DNA of 64,000 nucleotides from an uncultured Sulfitobacter sp. (GCF_947502895.1 NZ_CANNBM010000006.1:1-64000), one strand, 5' to 3'; counted from the first letter of the stretch, positions 34,704 to 44,555 are shown. A program made the numbers and translations. Notes: a model not told the origin generated them from the letters alone.

Positions 34704-35345
34704 TTAGCCGTTCTGCGGATAGCTGATGACGGCAAGATAGCGCGCAGGAAGTTTGACCAGCACTTCGGGACCATGCGGTGCGTCCGCATCAAAGAATAGA
34801 GTATCGCCGGGTTTGAGAGGGTAGACCTCATCGCCATGGCGATAGTCAACCTCGCCTTCGAGCATATAGATCGTCTCGATCCCTGCGTGCTGGAAAGTGG
34901 GGAAGACGTCCGCTTTGTCAGATAGGGTGATCATGTAAGGCTCCACGATCACACCGCTTGCGTTTGCCCCGATGTGGCCCAAAAGGTTGTATTGGTGGTT
35001 GGCGCGGGTGCCTTCACGCTCCAGCTCCACTCCTTCACCACCCTTTGTGTGCACCGCCATGCGCGCTTCTTCAAATCCGCGAAAGAACGAGGTGAGCGGG
35101 ACAGACAATGCGTTGGCCAGTGTCTGTAGTGTCGTCAACGAAGGAGAAGTATTGCCGTTTTCAATCTTGGAAAGCATGCCGATAGACAGTCCCGTCGTTG
35201 CTGAAAGCTCGGCTACGGTGATCTCCTGCTTTTTGCGAAAGGCCCGCACTTCGCGCCCGATCGCTACTTCGAGAACCTTTTCGCGGCTTGTTCCGAGGCT
35301 GTGTGGGTCTTGTACTAGGGAAAGCGGTGTCATGTGTCGGTCCAT
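34704..35345 (-). CDS. XRE-family regulator with C-terminal cupin
   Basis: About 213 residues: HTH_3 domain at ~residues 30-85 (ITVAELSATTGLSIGMLSKI, ENGNTSPSLTTLQTLANALS) and a cupin domain near the C-terminus (AGIETIYMLEGEVDYRHGDE, LKPGDTLFFDADAPHGPEVL). Such regulators sense small molecules through the cupin. The start is uncertain: ATGs at 35345 and 35333 and a GTG at 35396 are in frame, none with a strong ribosome-binding site. It is divergent from the GlxA-like regulator and convergent with dmmC. It probably controls amine genes, which is inferred from location. Confidence 0.9.
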   Translation of the reverse strand: MDRHMTPLSLVQDPHSLGTSREKVLEVAIGREVRAFRKKQEITVAELSATTGLSIGMLSKIENGNTSPSLTTLQTLANALSVPLTSFFRGFEEARMAVHTKGGEGVELEREGTRANHQYNLLGHIGANASGVIVEPYMITLSDKADVFPTFQHAGIETIYMLEGEVDYRHGDEVYPLKPGDTLFFDADAPHGPEVLVKLPARYLAVISYPQNG

Positions 35346-35364
35346 TGGCTGATTATCATCCGAG

Positions 35365-35454
35365 ATATCCTTTAGGCTATGGGTGGCAACCCTCACGCAG
35401 ATTTTTTCCGAATATTCAGGCTAGCCTAGCATAAAATATTCCTGTTAGGATAAT
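35365..35454. promoter_or_regulatory. Divergent control region with palindromic elements
   Basis: Between the two divergent regulator genes lie the palindrome AGGCTAGCCT (35418-35427) and two imperfect inverted elements sharing CCT..TTAGG: ATATCCTTTAGGCTAT (35365-35380) and ATTCCTGTTAGGATAAT (35438-35454). Similar TTTAGGC and CTAGGCT words occur in the mgsA-amt divergent region. These could be operators for one of the regulators; the left element may lie inside the cupin gene if the GTG start is used. Confidence 0.4.
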
Positions 35455-35456
35455 TT

Positions 35457-36461
35457 ATGACCCGTGATGAAATTACTCAGCTTAGTTTTCTGATTTTCCC
35501 CGGATTTCCAATGGCGTGCCTCACGTCCATGATTGAGCCGCTGCGAGCTGCAAACGAAATCGCAGGCAAGACCGCATTTGGATGGAAGCTCGTCTCCGAG
35601 GACGGAAAGCGCGTGGAAGCAAGTGCGGAAGTCTGGTTCGAGCCGGACATGGCGTTAGCAGAGTGTGAAGACATTGATCATTTGATTTTGCTCAGTGGTC
35701 CTTCTTCGAAATTTACCCAGCCCCAACCGTCCGAGGGAAAACTGCGCAAGTTAGCGCGTCATGGTGCAGTGATTGGCGCTGTGAGCGGTGGTGTGTTTCC
35801 TCTTGCGCGCTCAGGCTTGCTGGAAGGTCATGCTGCTTCTGTTCACTGGTGCTATGAAGCTGCTTTTGCCGCCGAATTTCCGGAAATTGAGGCAACTGAA
35901 GATGTGATTGCCATCGGTGGCCGTCGCATGACCGCGTCAGGAGCGGCAGCGGCTTTTGACTTGGCCTTGCATCTGGTGGAAGCGTCACTTGGCGCAGGCG
36001 TCGCAACAGAGGTAGCGTGCTGGTTCCAGCACCCTTTGGTGCGGGGGCAAGGGGTGATACAGCTTAAACCGACTGTCGAAGCCGAGAGCACCAGCGACAT
36101 GCTTCCTGACATGGTCCGTCAGGCTGTCGAACTATTTTCGGAAAATATCGAAGATCCCATAAATATTGCGGATGTCGCCAATATCGTTGGGGTCTCCGCG
36201 CGTCAGCTTGAGCGGTTGTTTTTCAAGGCTACGGGCAAGACGCCTTTCCAGTACTATCGTTTTCTGAGAATGCACAAGGCACGTCAGCTTTTACACTACA
36301 GCAAGGAAACCCTGCCCCAGATTGCCCTCGCTGTGGGATGCTCAACACCTTCTTCGATGAGCCGCTCGTATACGGAAGTGTTTGGCATCAGCCCAGCGGA
36401 AGACCGGAAAAAGGTGAACATGTTTCGGGTGCGCGATAACTCAATCGCTCCTCCTGCCTAA
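35457..36461 (+). CDS. GlxA/GbdR-type AraC-family regulator
   Basis: 334 residues with an N-terminal DJ-1/PfpI-like amidotransferase-fold domain (LSFLIFPGFPMACLTSMIEP, AVIGAVSGGVFPLARSGLLE) and a C-terminal AraC DNA-binding domain (INIADVANIVGVSARQLERL, ALAVGCSTPSSMSRSYTEVF). This class includes GbdR and GlxA-like regulators that respond to glycine betaine, dimethylglycine or related quaternary amines. Its position just upstream of tmoX suggests control of the TMAO importer or the dmm genes. The ATG follows the TTAGGATAATTT region. Confidence 0.92.
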   Translation: MTRDEITQLSFLIFPGFPMACLTSMIEPLRAANEIAGKTAFGWKLVSEDGKRVEASAEVWFEPDMALAECEDIDHLILLSGPSSKFTQPQPSEGKLRKLARHGAVIGAVSGGVFPLARSGLLEGHAASVHWCYEAAFAAEFPEIEATEDVIAIGGRRMTASGAAAAFDLALHLVEASLGAGVATEVACWFQHPLVRGQGVIQLKPTVEAESTSDMLPDMVRQAVELFSENIEDPINIADVANIVGVSARQLERLFFKATGKTPFQYYRFLRMHKARQLLHYSKETLPQIALAVGCSTPSSMSRSYTEVFGISPAEDRKKVNMFRVRDNSIAPPA

Positions 36462-36713
36462 ATTAACAGCCTTTTGGTGTGGGTTTGGGTAAGTTTCTGG
36501 TAACATGGACAATATTTGCAAACTGCAGCACCCTCGGCGTTTGGGAATTGTCACCAATAAGAAAAAAACTTGATTGTGAGGAAAATCGTGCCAAGGTGCG
36601 TGTGGATAGACTGTAGCGACGAACAGAATCGCTGAAACAACAATCCAAGCAGCCGATACTTTTTGGCCGCATCAGGCACCGCCAACAGGTGCAGTCTAAT
36701 AGGGAGAATAAAC

Positions 36714-37655
36714 ATGAGAAAAATGACAACAGCTTTGACCGCTGGCGTGCTGGCGCTGACGCCGTTGATGGCGTTTGCAGCAGACAGTGACGATCCAATC
36801 GTTATTCCAATCCACAACTGGTCGAGCCAGATCGTGATGTCCAACGTTATGGGCCAAATTCTGGAAGCCAACGGTAACAACGTCGAATATGTGACCACAG
36901 ACAGCCAAGCGGTGTATGAATCCGTACGTCTAGGCGATGTGACGCTGGAGATGGAAGTTTGGGAGGGCGCGTTCGGTGCCTCTTTCCGTGCGGCACAGGA
37001 AAAAGGCGGCATCGTAGATGTGGGTGATCACGCAGCAGTCACACGCGAAGACTGGTGGTACCCGATGTGGACCAAAGAGGCATGCCCGGGCCTGCCATCA
37101 TGGGAAGCTTTGAATGATTGCGCTGCTATCTTTGCCACGGCAGAGACGGGCGACAAAGGCCGCTATCTTGATGGGCCTGTTGACTGGCTCAAGCACGGTC
37201 AAGAGCGTGTTGCGGCGCTGGACATGGACTTTGTTGTTGTAAACGCGGGTTCCGCAGCAGCACTTTGGGCTGAAATCGGCGCAGCCGAAGCAGATAAGAA
37301 GCCTGTTGTGGTCTTCAACTGGACACCAAACTTTGCCGAGGCTGTTTGGCCAGGTGAGTTTGTCGAGTTCCCCGAGTGGGTAGACGGCTGTGACAAAGAT
37401 CCGTCCGTAGGTCCAAACCCTGATGCGCTTTATGACTGCGGCAACCCTGCCAAAGGCTACATGAAGAAAGCTGCGTGGGAAGGCATGGAAGCAAAATGGC
37501 CATCTGCCTACGCAGTGCTTGAGCAAGTGAGCTTTACCAACCCGCAGATCGCCGAGATGGCCAAAATGGTCGACATCGACGAGATGGAGCCTGATGAGGC
37601 AGCCGAAGCATGGTTGGAAGCAAACAAAGATGTCTGGGAAGGTTGGGTAAAGTAA
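36714..37655 (+). CDS. tmoX: TMAO ABC transporter periplasmic binding protein
   Basis: 313 residues with signal peptide (MRKMTTALTAGVLALTPLMA, cleavage near AFA-A). It belongs to the OpuAC/ProX-like quaternary amine binding group. Trp-rich pocket candidates are HNWSSQ (Trp36), EVWEGAF (Trp83, Glu84) and DWWYPMW (114-119); aromatic cages bind the trimethyl head group by cation-pi contacts, as known for TmoX. It is followed by tmoW and tmoV, matching the TMAO-specific tmoXWV set. A betaine or choline transporter is the alternative, but the tmm/tdm setting argues for TMAO. The start follows AGGGAGAATAAAC. Confidence 0.9.
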   Translation: MRKMTTALTAGVLALTPLMAFAADSDDPIVIPIHNWSSQIVMSNVMGQILEANGNNVEYVTTDSQAVYESVRLGDVTLEMEVWEGAFGASFRAAQEKGGIVDVGDHAAVTREDWWYPMWTKEACPGLPSWEALNDCAAIFATAETGDKGRYLDGPVDWLKHGQERVAALDMDFVVVNAGSAAALWAEIGAAEADKKPVVVFNWTPNFAEAVWPGEFVEFPEWVDGCDKDPSVGPNPDALYDCGNPAKGYMKKAAWEGMEAKWPSAYAVLEQVSFTNPQIAEMAKMVDIDEMEPDEAAEAWLEANKDVWEGWVK

Positions 37656-37680
37656 ACCCGAACTATTTCAATCGTCATAC

Positions 37681-37705
37681 CCCCGTCCGATCTTTTCGGG
37701 CGGGG
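37681..37705 (+). terminator. Hairpin between tmoX and tmoW
   Basis: CCCCGTCCGA (37681-37690) pairs with TCGGGCGGGG (37696-37705) with one wobble over a five-base loop, inside the 71-base gap. Typical of elements that keep binding-protein mRNA above that of the rest of the transporter. Confidence 0.7.
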
Positions 37706-37726
37706 ACATTTTCTACAAGGATTCCC

Positions 37727-38746
37727 ATGTCAGCCGAAGCCCCCGTCATTTCCTGCAAAAACGTATGGAAAGTATTTGGTCGTAACCCGCAAGAATTCCT
37801 CAAGAACATGACCCCCGGGATGAGCTTTGATGACATGCGCGATGCGGGATACATTGCTGGCGTCAGAGATGTTTCGCTGGATGTTCACAAAGGTGAGATG
37901 CTGGTGATTATGGGGCTGTCGGGCTCTGGTAAATCCACGCTGGTACGCTGCTTTTCGCGCCTTCACGAAATTACGGGCGGCACGATTGAGGTTGAAGGGC
38001 AGGACATCATGTCTCTGGCCGAAAAAGACCTTATTGAACTGCGCCGCTCCAAAATGGGAATGGTGTTCCAGTCCTTTGGTTTGTTGCCGCACCGCACTGT
38101 TCTGGACAATGTCGCCTTTCCTCTGGAAATGCGTGGCCAAGACAAACACACCCGGCGTGAACGCGCGCTCGAAGTCGTGAAACTGGTGGGACTTGAGGGG
38201 CGCGAAGACTATTTCCCGCGCGAACTCTCTGGTGGCCAGCAGCAGCGCGTGGGCATCGCCCGCAGTCTCGCGATTGAACCGGATATCTGGTTTCTGGACG
38301 AGCCGTTCAGCGCGCTCGATCCGCTCATTCGTAAGGAAATGCAGGATGAGTTCCTGCGCCTGCAACAGCTTTTGAACAAGACTATCGTTTTTATCACTCA
38401 CGACTTTGATGAGGCCCTGCGCCTTGCCGACCGTATCGCCATCATGAAGGATGGCGCGGTAGAGCAATGCGATACGCCCGATCAGATCGTTTTGCATCCT
38501 GCCACCGAATACGTCCGCAAATTTACCGAAGACATCGACAAAGCCCGTGTGGTCCATGCTGGTGTCTTGGCCACGGCGGATACAACAGGTGAGGGGGAGC
38601 CGGTGGACGCGAGCCTGACAATCAAACAACTTGCCAAACAGATCGTGCATGACACCCGTGCGGTTATTCCTGTGGCGCGCGACGGCAAAGTCATTGGAGG
38701 CATGAACCGTGATGATGCTCTAACGATATTGTTGGAGAATGACTAA
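37727..38746 (+). CDS. tmoW: TMAO ABC transporter ATP-binding protein
   Basis: 339-residue ATPase of the ProV/OpuAA type. Motifs are Walker A GLSGSGKSTLVRC, Q-loop MVFQSFGLLPHRTV, signature LSGGQQQRVGIARS, Walker B DIWFLDEPFSALDP and H-loop ITHDFDEALRLADR. The C-terminal ~70 residues (ASLTIKQLAKQIVHDTRAVI) look like a CBS-type regulatory domain. It starts at 37727 (MSAEAPVISCKNVWKVFGRN) and ends directly against tmoV with no gap. Confidence 0.93.
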   Translation: MSAEAPVISCKNVWKVFGRNPQEFLKNMTPGMSFDDMRDAGYIAGVRDVSLDVHKGEMLVIMGLSGSGKSTLVRCFSRLHEITGGTIEVEGQDIMSLAEKDLIELRRSKMGMVFQSFGLLPHRTVLDNVAFPLEMRGQDKHTRRERALEVVKLVGLEGREDYFPRELSGGQQQRVGIARSLAIEPDIWFLDEPFSALDPLIRKEMQDEFLRLQQLLNKTIVFITHDFDEALRLADRIAIMKDGAVEQCDTPDQIVLHPATEYVRKFTEDIDKARVVHAGVLATADTTGEGEPVDASLTIKQLAKQIVHDTRAVIPVARDGKVIGGMNRDDALTILLEND

Positions 38747-40720
38747 ATGGCCGATATCGCAGTTCACAGCCATGCAAGGACGCCGCTGACACGAGGCCAG
38801 TGGTCGCTTGTTTTTGTAGGGGTCGCCGTTTTGGTTTCAGCCTTGCAATGGATGAATGTGCTGCCTGCGTGGCTGCACCGCCTTCCCGAAGCGATGATCC
38901 CGAATTTTGCGCTCTGGCTCGATGCCATATTTAGCTTTGTGAAAGACGACCTTGGCCTGCTCAAGCTCACTCGTTTTCTCACAGGTGGGTTAGAGTGGAT
39001 GCTGGACGCATCGGGTAACATCTTTTTTGGCAAGCGGCGCTGGCCCAACATCGGACCGATCCCGTGGACCGCAATGGCCGCAGTCGCGGCGGTCATTGGT
39101 TACTATCTCGGCGGCTGGCGTTTGGCGCTTCTTGCGGGTGGCACGCTTGTTTGGACCGCCCTGATCGGTCAATGGAAAATCGCGATGCAGACAATGTCGG
39201 TGCTGGCGATTGCCGCCCCGCTTGCGTTCGTGATCGGTCTATCGCTGGGGATCGCTGCGTGGAAATACAAATGGTTTGATAACCTTATCAAACCTGTTTT
39301 GTCTGTTCTGCAAACGCTACCCTTCTTTACCTATCTTTTGCCTGCGGTCATCTTTTTCAAGGTGGGGCCAACGGCTGGTGCTGTTGCCACCACAATCTAT
39401 GCAATTCCGCCGATGATCCTGATGACATCGCTCGGCCTGCAAAAAGTTTCTCCTGAAGTGGTTGAAGCAGGCAAGATGAGCGGCTGCTCAAAGTATCAGA
39501 TGTTGCGCCATGTCTACCTGCCATCTGCCCGTACCGAGATTTTGGTCGGCGTGAACCAAGTTATCATGCTGTGTCTGGCGATGGTTGTTCTAACGGCCTT
39601 CATCGGCATGCCGGGATTGGGCGCAAAACTGCTGGCAATGATGGGCAGCTTCAAGCTGGGCCGTTCGTTCGAGATCGGCGTCACCATCGTTTTACTGGCC
39701 GTGATGCTGGACCGTCTGTCCAAAGCATGGGTCGTCAAACAGCCAGAGCATTTCGAACGCGGCACACCTTACTGGAAGCGCCATCAGATGCTGTTGCTGG
39801 GGATCGCGCTTTTTATCGGTTTTACCTTGCTGTCGATGGTACTGCCAATCGCGTCCGTAATCGGGCGGGGGCAGGATTTCAGCCAAGGCAGGGAGCTTGA
39901 TAACCTCATCAAAGGGTTTCTCGCCATTGATGGGGTCCAGGCTGTCACGGGTTTCTTGCGCGCCTTCATCAATGTCAAAGTACTGATCCCGTTCCGAAAC
40001 TTCATGCTGTCCATTCCGACACCTGCATTGATCTTACTTGTAACAGCCTTTGCATTGGCTCTGGCTGGACGCAAACAGGCGCTCTATGCGGCGATCTTCT
40101 TTTCGCTGGTGGCTTTGTCAGGATGGTGGGATCGGGCGATCATCACACTTTATTCGGTTATCTCTGCGGTATCTTTGGCGGCACTTCTTGGTCTTCCAAT
40201 TGCTATCATCGCCGCGCGTTCAGAAAGTTGGTCGAGGCGTGTTTTGCTGATATGCGACACCGCACAGACCTTCCCGAGCTTCGTTTATCTGATCCCCGCG
40301 ATTATGTTGTTCGGGATTACAGACATAGCCGTGATCTTTTCGATCCTCATTTTCGCCATGGTGCCGCTTATGCGCTACACGATCGAGGGCTTGCGCACAG
40401 TGCCGCCCGAAATGACCGAGGCGGCTGACATGGCCGGGGCTACCCGTCTGCAAAAACTATGGAACGTACAGTTGCCGCTTGCGCTGCCGACAATGGCAAT
40501 CGGGTTCAATCAAGCGATTATGTTCGCTTTCTTCATGGTGATCATTGCCGCATTCATCGGGACACAAGACCTTGGCCAAGAGCTGCAACGCACTCTGGCT
40601 GGAACTGATCTGGGCAAGAATTTTGTACTGGGTATCTGTGTGTCGTTAATGGCGCTTACGTTTGATCTGACAATCATGAAATGGGCCGCCGACAAGAAGC
40701 AAGCGCTCGGGTTGCCGTAA
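38747..40720 (+). CDS. tmoV: TMAO ABC transporter permease, double-length
   Basis: 657-residue permease with two MetI-type transmembrane domains in one chain, as in TmoV; ordinary ProW is about half that. The first EAA loop is EAGKMSGCSKYQMLRHVYLP (~residue 240) and the second EAADMAGATRLQKLWNVQLP (~residue 560). The first ATG directly follows the tmoW stop. A hairpin lies downstream. With two permease domains the protein can form the whole membrane pore with a TmoW dimer. Confidence 0.92.
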   Translation: MADIAVHSHARTPLTRGQWSLVFVGVAVLVSALQWMNVLPAWLHRLPEAMIPNFALWLDAIFSFVKDDLGLLKLTRFLTGGLEWMLDASGNIFFGKRRWPNIGPIPWTAMAAVAAVIGYYLGGWRLALLAGGTLVWTALIGQWKIAMQTMSVLAIAAPLAFVIGLSLGIAAWKYKWFDNLIKPVLSVLQTLPFFTYLLPAVIFFKVGPTAGAVATTIYAIPPMILMTSLGLQKVSPEVVEAGKMSGCSKYQMLRHVYLPSARTEILVGVNQVIMLCLAMVVLTAFIGMPGLGAKLLAMMGSFKLGRSFEIGVTIVLLAVMLDRLSKAWVVKQPEHFERGTPYWKRHQMLLLGIALFIGFTLLSMVLPIASVIGRGQDFSQGRELDNLIKGFLAIDGVQAVTGFLRAFINVKVLIPFRNFMLSIPTPALILLVTAFALALAGRKQALYAAIFFSLVALSGWWDRAIITLYSVISAVSLAALLGLPIAIIAARSESWSRRVLLICDTAQTFPSFVYLIPAIMLFGITDIAVIFSILIFAMVPLMRYTIEGLRTVPPEMTEAADMAGATRLQKLWNVQLPLALPTMAIGFNQAIMFAFFMVIIAAFIGTQDLGQELQRTLAGTDLGKNFVLGICVSLMALTFDLTIMKWAADKKQALGLP

Positions 40721-40830
40721 CACTCGATTTCAGCTCTGGATATTTGCGGACAGATGATTGAAGCGGTCACAATCACCCGCAAAATATGAGAAACGCAGTG
40801 CAGTCTGGTTTTTCATAGCGACGCTTTGCA

Positions 40831-40858
40831 GAATGGCCCGTCAGGTGAAGGGCCATTC
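40831..40858 (+). terminator. Hairpin downstream of tmoV
   Basis: GAATGGCCC (40831-40839) pairs with GGGCCATTC (40850-40858), followed by AGTTTCATTCC. It probably terminates tmoXWV; it may also serve the decayed minus-strand gene to the right. Confidence 0.55.
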
Positions 40859-40869
40859 AGTTTCATTCC

Positions 40870-43560
40870 AGTCTGTCGTCAGCAAATAGCTGCTGTCTGC
40901 AACGTCGATCGACTGTCGTTCATAAAACACAAAGCCGCTATTGCAATAAAGTGGTCCACCTGTACCGAGAGAGAACTCTGTCGGGATGCCGCTTGTTGAA
41001 ACGCTGCAAAATAGTCGTAGAATTTCAACTGAAGGTCCGCGTCGGTTTCTACTTTTGCTGTGGCTTTCGTCAGCACTTTTTAGGCAAAGCCGCCATCCCC
41101 ATTGACATCAAGATCTGCAATCGACCCCGCAGTGTTCGTGTCACCGAATTAGAAGTCCACCTCATTTCCGTCTTCCAGGATGTGTCTGCCGGAAAGGTGT
41201 TCTGGGGTCAGCCTGTTGGATTGCATGTAGCTGAGATCGGCGCACAGAACCCGAGGCACCGCCACCGGCGGAGACATGGGACGTCACACCGACGCCCAGT
41301 GCTCCTGCGTCTACTTGAAAAAGTGTCTCGCTGAACCCTTCGTCAAATCTGGCGGTATTGCCAAGGTCATAGCTGAACGTGTGACGACCTGAGTCTTCCG
41401 GTGCCTAGATACAGGCATCGTTGAATGTGACCGTATTCGCCACCGTACCGTCAATATGGGATGCCCCTATCTGCTTCGTTACGCTGCTAAAGCCTGTGCC
41501 AAGAGCCGTACTCGCTTCGCCAACGACTGACAGCTCACCGTCGATGAACGCGTCGATATACCTCGTTGGTACAGTGTAGAGATCGTCTTCGTTGGTATGG
41601 TCGGTAACTTTGATGATGAATTGATCAAAACGATCAGTCGCGGTGATTTCTACAGACACATCGGATCGTCGATGATCGGAGTGACAAAGATATCGATTTC
41701 ACTCGAGTCAAACAAAAGCCCAGTATCGTCAATAGGGCGTGCTTCGACTGTCTGTGTGGACAAATCATCCGGGAATCTCGGGGCATATTCGACGCCGTCT
41801 ATTCGACCGTGATGAGCGCACTTTCTTGTGCGCCCGCTTTGTCAGTGGCCATGAGTACAAATTTCTCAGTTGTATCAAAGCCAAATACGCGACTGACTGG
41901 AACCTCGGGCGGGTCATTGACAGTGGCAATTGTCACTTCGATCTTGCCACGGCCTCTGGCCCTGATGTCGTCTACACTGTTGTAATTCAGGGTCGTCTGA
42001 CCGTGATATTCGGGGTTTGGGGTGAGTGTCTCGGATTGGCCGTATGGCGCAACCGTTACAGTGGTCGTATCAACCGGATCAACAGCATGGATGCGCCGAA
42101 CAAGACCGCCGTAGGGGTCTGTATCATTGCCCAGCGGCGTGATGACAAGCGGCGTATCCTCTACCCCTGCAGCGACATCATCGCCAGCAATCGGTTTGTC
42201 TTCTACACTAACGATTTTGAGTTCGAAGACACCAAAGCCGTGCTGGAGCGCTTCATCAGTGACCGAGTGATGCATCGTCTGGGTGACGGTTTCGCTGCAC
42301 GCAGATGGTCGAATTGCCCAGAAGGAAAGAACTACATGTACCCTGAAATGACGATCCCCGCATACCCGCCGAACTCATCCATATCTCGGCAGAAGCGGTA
42401 GCTTAACTGATCGTCCTCATTCAAATCCTGAAATTGTGTCTCTACCGCCAAGCTCGGTATACCGCACACCATCAATTCCGGTACGCAAATCCACCTGTCT
42501 GGCCAGCATCGAATCCGCATAGGAGATTGTGTCAAAGCCTTCGTCGGCTTAAAAAACATCAGTTGCCGCACCTCCGGAAATCAGCTCGTCTTCAGAGCCG
42601 CCTTGAATGGTCAAATCACTCCAAGACCCATCTGCGTCGGCAAATGTGCCATAGCCATTGTTGCCCGATGCCCAAGTAACCTACATGAAATCTGTCACGC
42701 CCAGATAGCCGTCTACCAGATCAATTGTGCCTGTGGCGTGTAACTGCGCGGCTGCATCCGCGGACACTGTTGCTGTGGTGCCGCCCGCGACGACATCAAG
42801 ACCGCGCATACCGACGAACGACTGCCTGCCATCGTCCATCTGCACATGCCGATAGATCAAAACGCCGTTGTCTGCATAGAAGGCGCTGGTAACTTTGTCC
42901 CAAGCGCGTGGTCCAGCGCTATCGAAGGTTCGAACGTTGGTGTCCCAGCCAGATGCATCCATTGTGTCTTTGGCGATACGCCTTTTGCTTACGCCGTTTG
43001 CATATGTGCTTTCAATCCTGTGGGCATCGCTCGCATCAACCCGGTCATTGCGCACTCTCAGGCTTGCAAAATAGCCTGTCGTCAAGACAGTGGCGTCATC
43101 ATTTGTGCGAACTTGCCGCGTACTGTCTCCAGTGAGATCATAGGTTTTGACAGTGCTCGCCCATCCGAACGCATCTGAGCTGTCGAGCCGTGTTGAGGTG
43201 GTGTCCGATAGCCCTGCTGGCAGCGTTTTGATCTGGCTAGGGCCATCATCATAGTCATAGGTTTTACTGTGCCAGCTGACCACATTGTTTTCGGCACTGT
43301 CTACACGCTCGGTTCTGATCCCTGCTACATATGACGTACTGATGGTGCGCCCGCTATCATAGCTAAGGTTATAGGACGCGACGCGCACCAAGCTATCGAA
43401 TGTTCTGGAAATGCGCGACCAGCCACATACGTCTGAAAAATCCGTTGTCGTATTGGATGCTAGGACGCCGTTCACGTATGCGGAGACGATCTATCTTACG
43501 TCATCCAAGGTAGTGGCCTGCTGGGTTCTAAAGCTGACTGTCCTATAAAACTCGCGTGCG
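40870..43560 (-). pseudogene. Decayed RTX/tandem-repeat adhesin-like gene
   Basis: Minus-strand remains of a large surface protein. Readable pieces in order are SFRTQQATTLDDVR, then (after an in-frame TAG near 43492) a ~264-codon block of repeats with Tyr/Asp patterns such as FGWASTVKTYDLTGDSTRQV; after a TAG at 42681, an RTX-like stretch GGSEDELISGGAATDVF, a TAA, then DEGFDTISYADSML and a TGA. Further left are a cadherin-like/tandem-95 stretch (AGDDVAAGVEDTPLVITPLG), SVEITATDRFDQFIIKVTDH and DLDVNGDGGFA. The pieces lie in different frames with stops of all three types, so the gene is broken. Original function probably adhesion. Edges are approximate. Confidence 0.75.
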
Positions 43561-43859
43561 AAAATAACTACTAAAGTTAGTCTACAAATGCTGTCCGCTG
43601 GTGGACGCTCAACGCGTCGATACTAAGACAGTGATTGAAGGCGGTGTTGTTAGAGTATCACGCAAGCCGCTGGTTGCAGGGGCTGCGGCGTGTGCTGGGC
43701 CGTCAAAAAACACACGGCGTGGCGCACAGCTGATGGCGGTCAAACCCCGAGGGTGTTCAGCGATGTATAGTTCCTTGTTTGGTGCCATATGCGGACAATC
43801 TGGGCTGGGTGCATCTAGAAGGCGTTCGCCTGATAGAGTAATTTTTGTCAGAATTCATT
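43561..43859. other. Non-coding stretch between pseudogene and TetR gene
   Basis: About 300 bases. A 109-codon plus-strand frame at 43601-43930 has no recognisable domain, overlaps the TetR operator and looks accidental. The right end holds the TetR promoter. Confidence 0.5.
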
Positions 43860-43877
43860 TGACTGATCGGTCAGTCA
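43860..43877. promoter_or_regulatory. TetR operator candidate TGACTGATCGGTCAGTCA
   Basis: An 18-bp near-perfect inverted repeat (TGACTGA and TCAGTCA around TCGG) 17 bases upstream of the TetR start. It has the typical TetR-operator shape and place for autoregulation of the TetR-TRAP-cyclase operon. Confidence 0.65.
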
Positions 43878-43893
43878 GTTGTTCATATGCTGT

Positions 43894-44553
43894 ATGCAAT
43901 CCGCGAAAATCAAACAAAAAGACGACATAGCCACGGTGCTGCACGGTATCCTCGCCGCAGCGGAGGTCGAGTTTGCGGAGGCTGGCTTTGAAGGCGCGGG
44001 TATGAAGGCTATCGCCACCCGCGCGCAGGTCAGTCAGGCGTTGCTGCACTACCATTTCGGCAACAAGGACCGTTTGTACAGTGAGGTGATCCGCCACCGC
44101 TCGCGATTGATCAATGAAGCGCGCATTGCGTTGCTGGATGATGTTGATCTTGGGGCTTCTGATGCGCTGGAACGGGTTGTGGATGCGCTGTTCAGGCCCA
44201 CTCTGGGGCCAGAGGGCGGCGGAAAGGCCTATGCGCGTATTTTTGCGGGCCTCATCGTAGGGCGCGCGCGGGATCAAGAGTTGGTGCGCGAGTGTTATGA
44301 CCCGACAGCTCAAGTATTTCTCAAAGCGATGGAACAGACCGGCCTGAACCGTGTGAACGCGGGCATGACCTATCAATTCGCCCTCGGCGTGCTGGCATCG
44401 GTGATCTCGCGGGACGGACGGATGGAGCGTCTGATGGGCCAGACAGGCACAACCGACAATGAAGAGCTGATTGCTGCGCTGGTTGGGTTTGTAATCGGTG
44501 GGACAAAGACATTGCAAGAAACAGGAAAGTCGAAATCTAACTGGGAGGAATGA
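43894..44553 (+). CDS. TetR-family transcriptional regulator
   Basis: About 219 residues. The N-terminal HTH has GMKAIATRAQVSQALLHYHF followed by GNKDRLYSEVIRHRS. The C-terminal ligand domain runs to KSKSNWEE. The start was placed at the ATG 43894; a TTG at 43879 would add five residues. It overlaps the start of the TRAP binding-protein gene (ATGA) and is preceded by an 18-bp palindrome. Probably represses this operon in the absence of its unknown ligand. Confidence 0.9.
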   Translation: MQSAKIKQKDDIATVLHGILAAAEVEFAEAGFEGAGMKAIATRAQVSQALLHYHFGNKDRLYSEVIRHRSRLINEARIALLDDVDLGASDALERVVDALFRPTLGPEGGGKAYARIFAGLIVGRARDQELVRECYDPTAQVFLKAMEQTGLNRVNAGMTYQFALGVLASVISRDGRMERLMGQTGTTDNEELIAALVGFVIGGTKTLQETGKSKSNWEE

Positions 44554-44555
44554 AA

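Noticed and set aside
37730..38650. 306-codon minus-strand frame
   Set aside because: Antisense of tmoW, whose ABC motifs are complete.
36714..40720. Glycine betaine/choline transporter
   Set aside because: Not excluded by sequence alone, but the double-length permease and tmm/tdm context favour TMAO.
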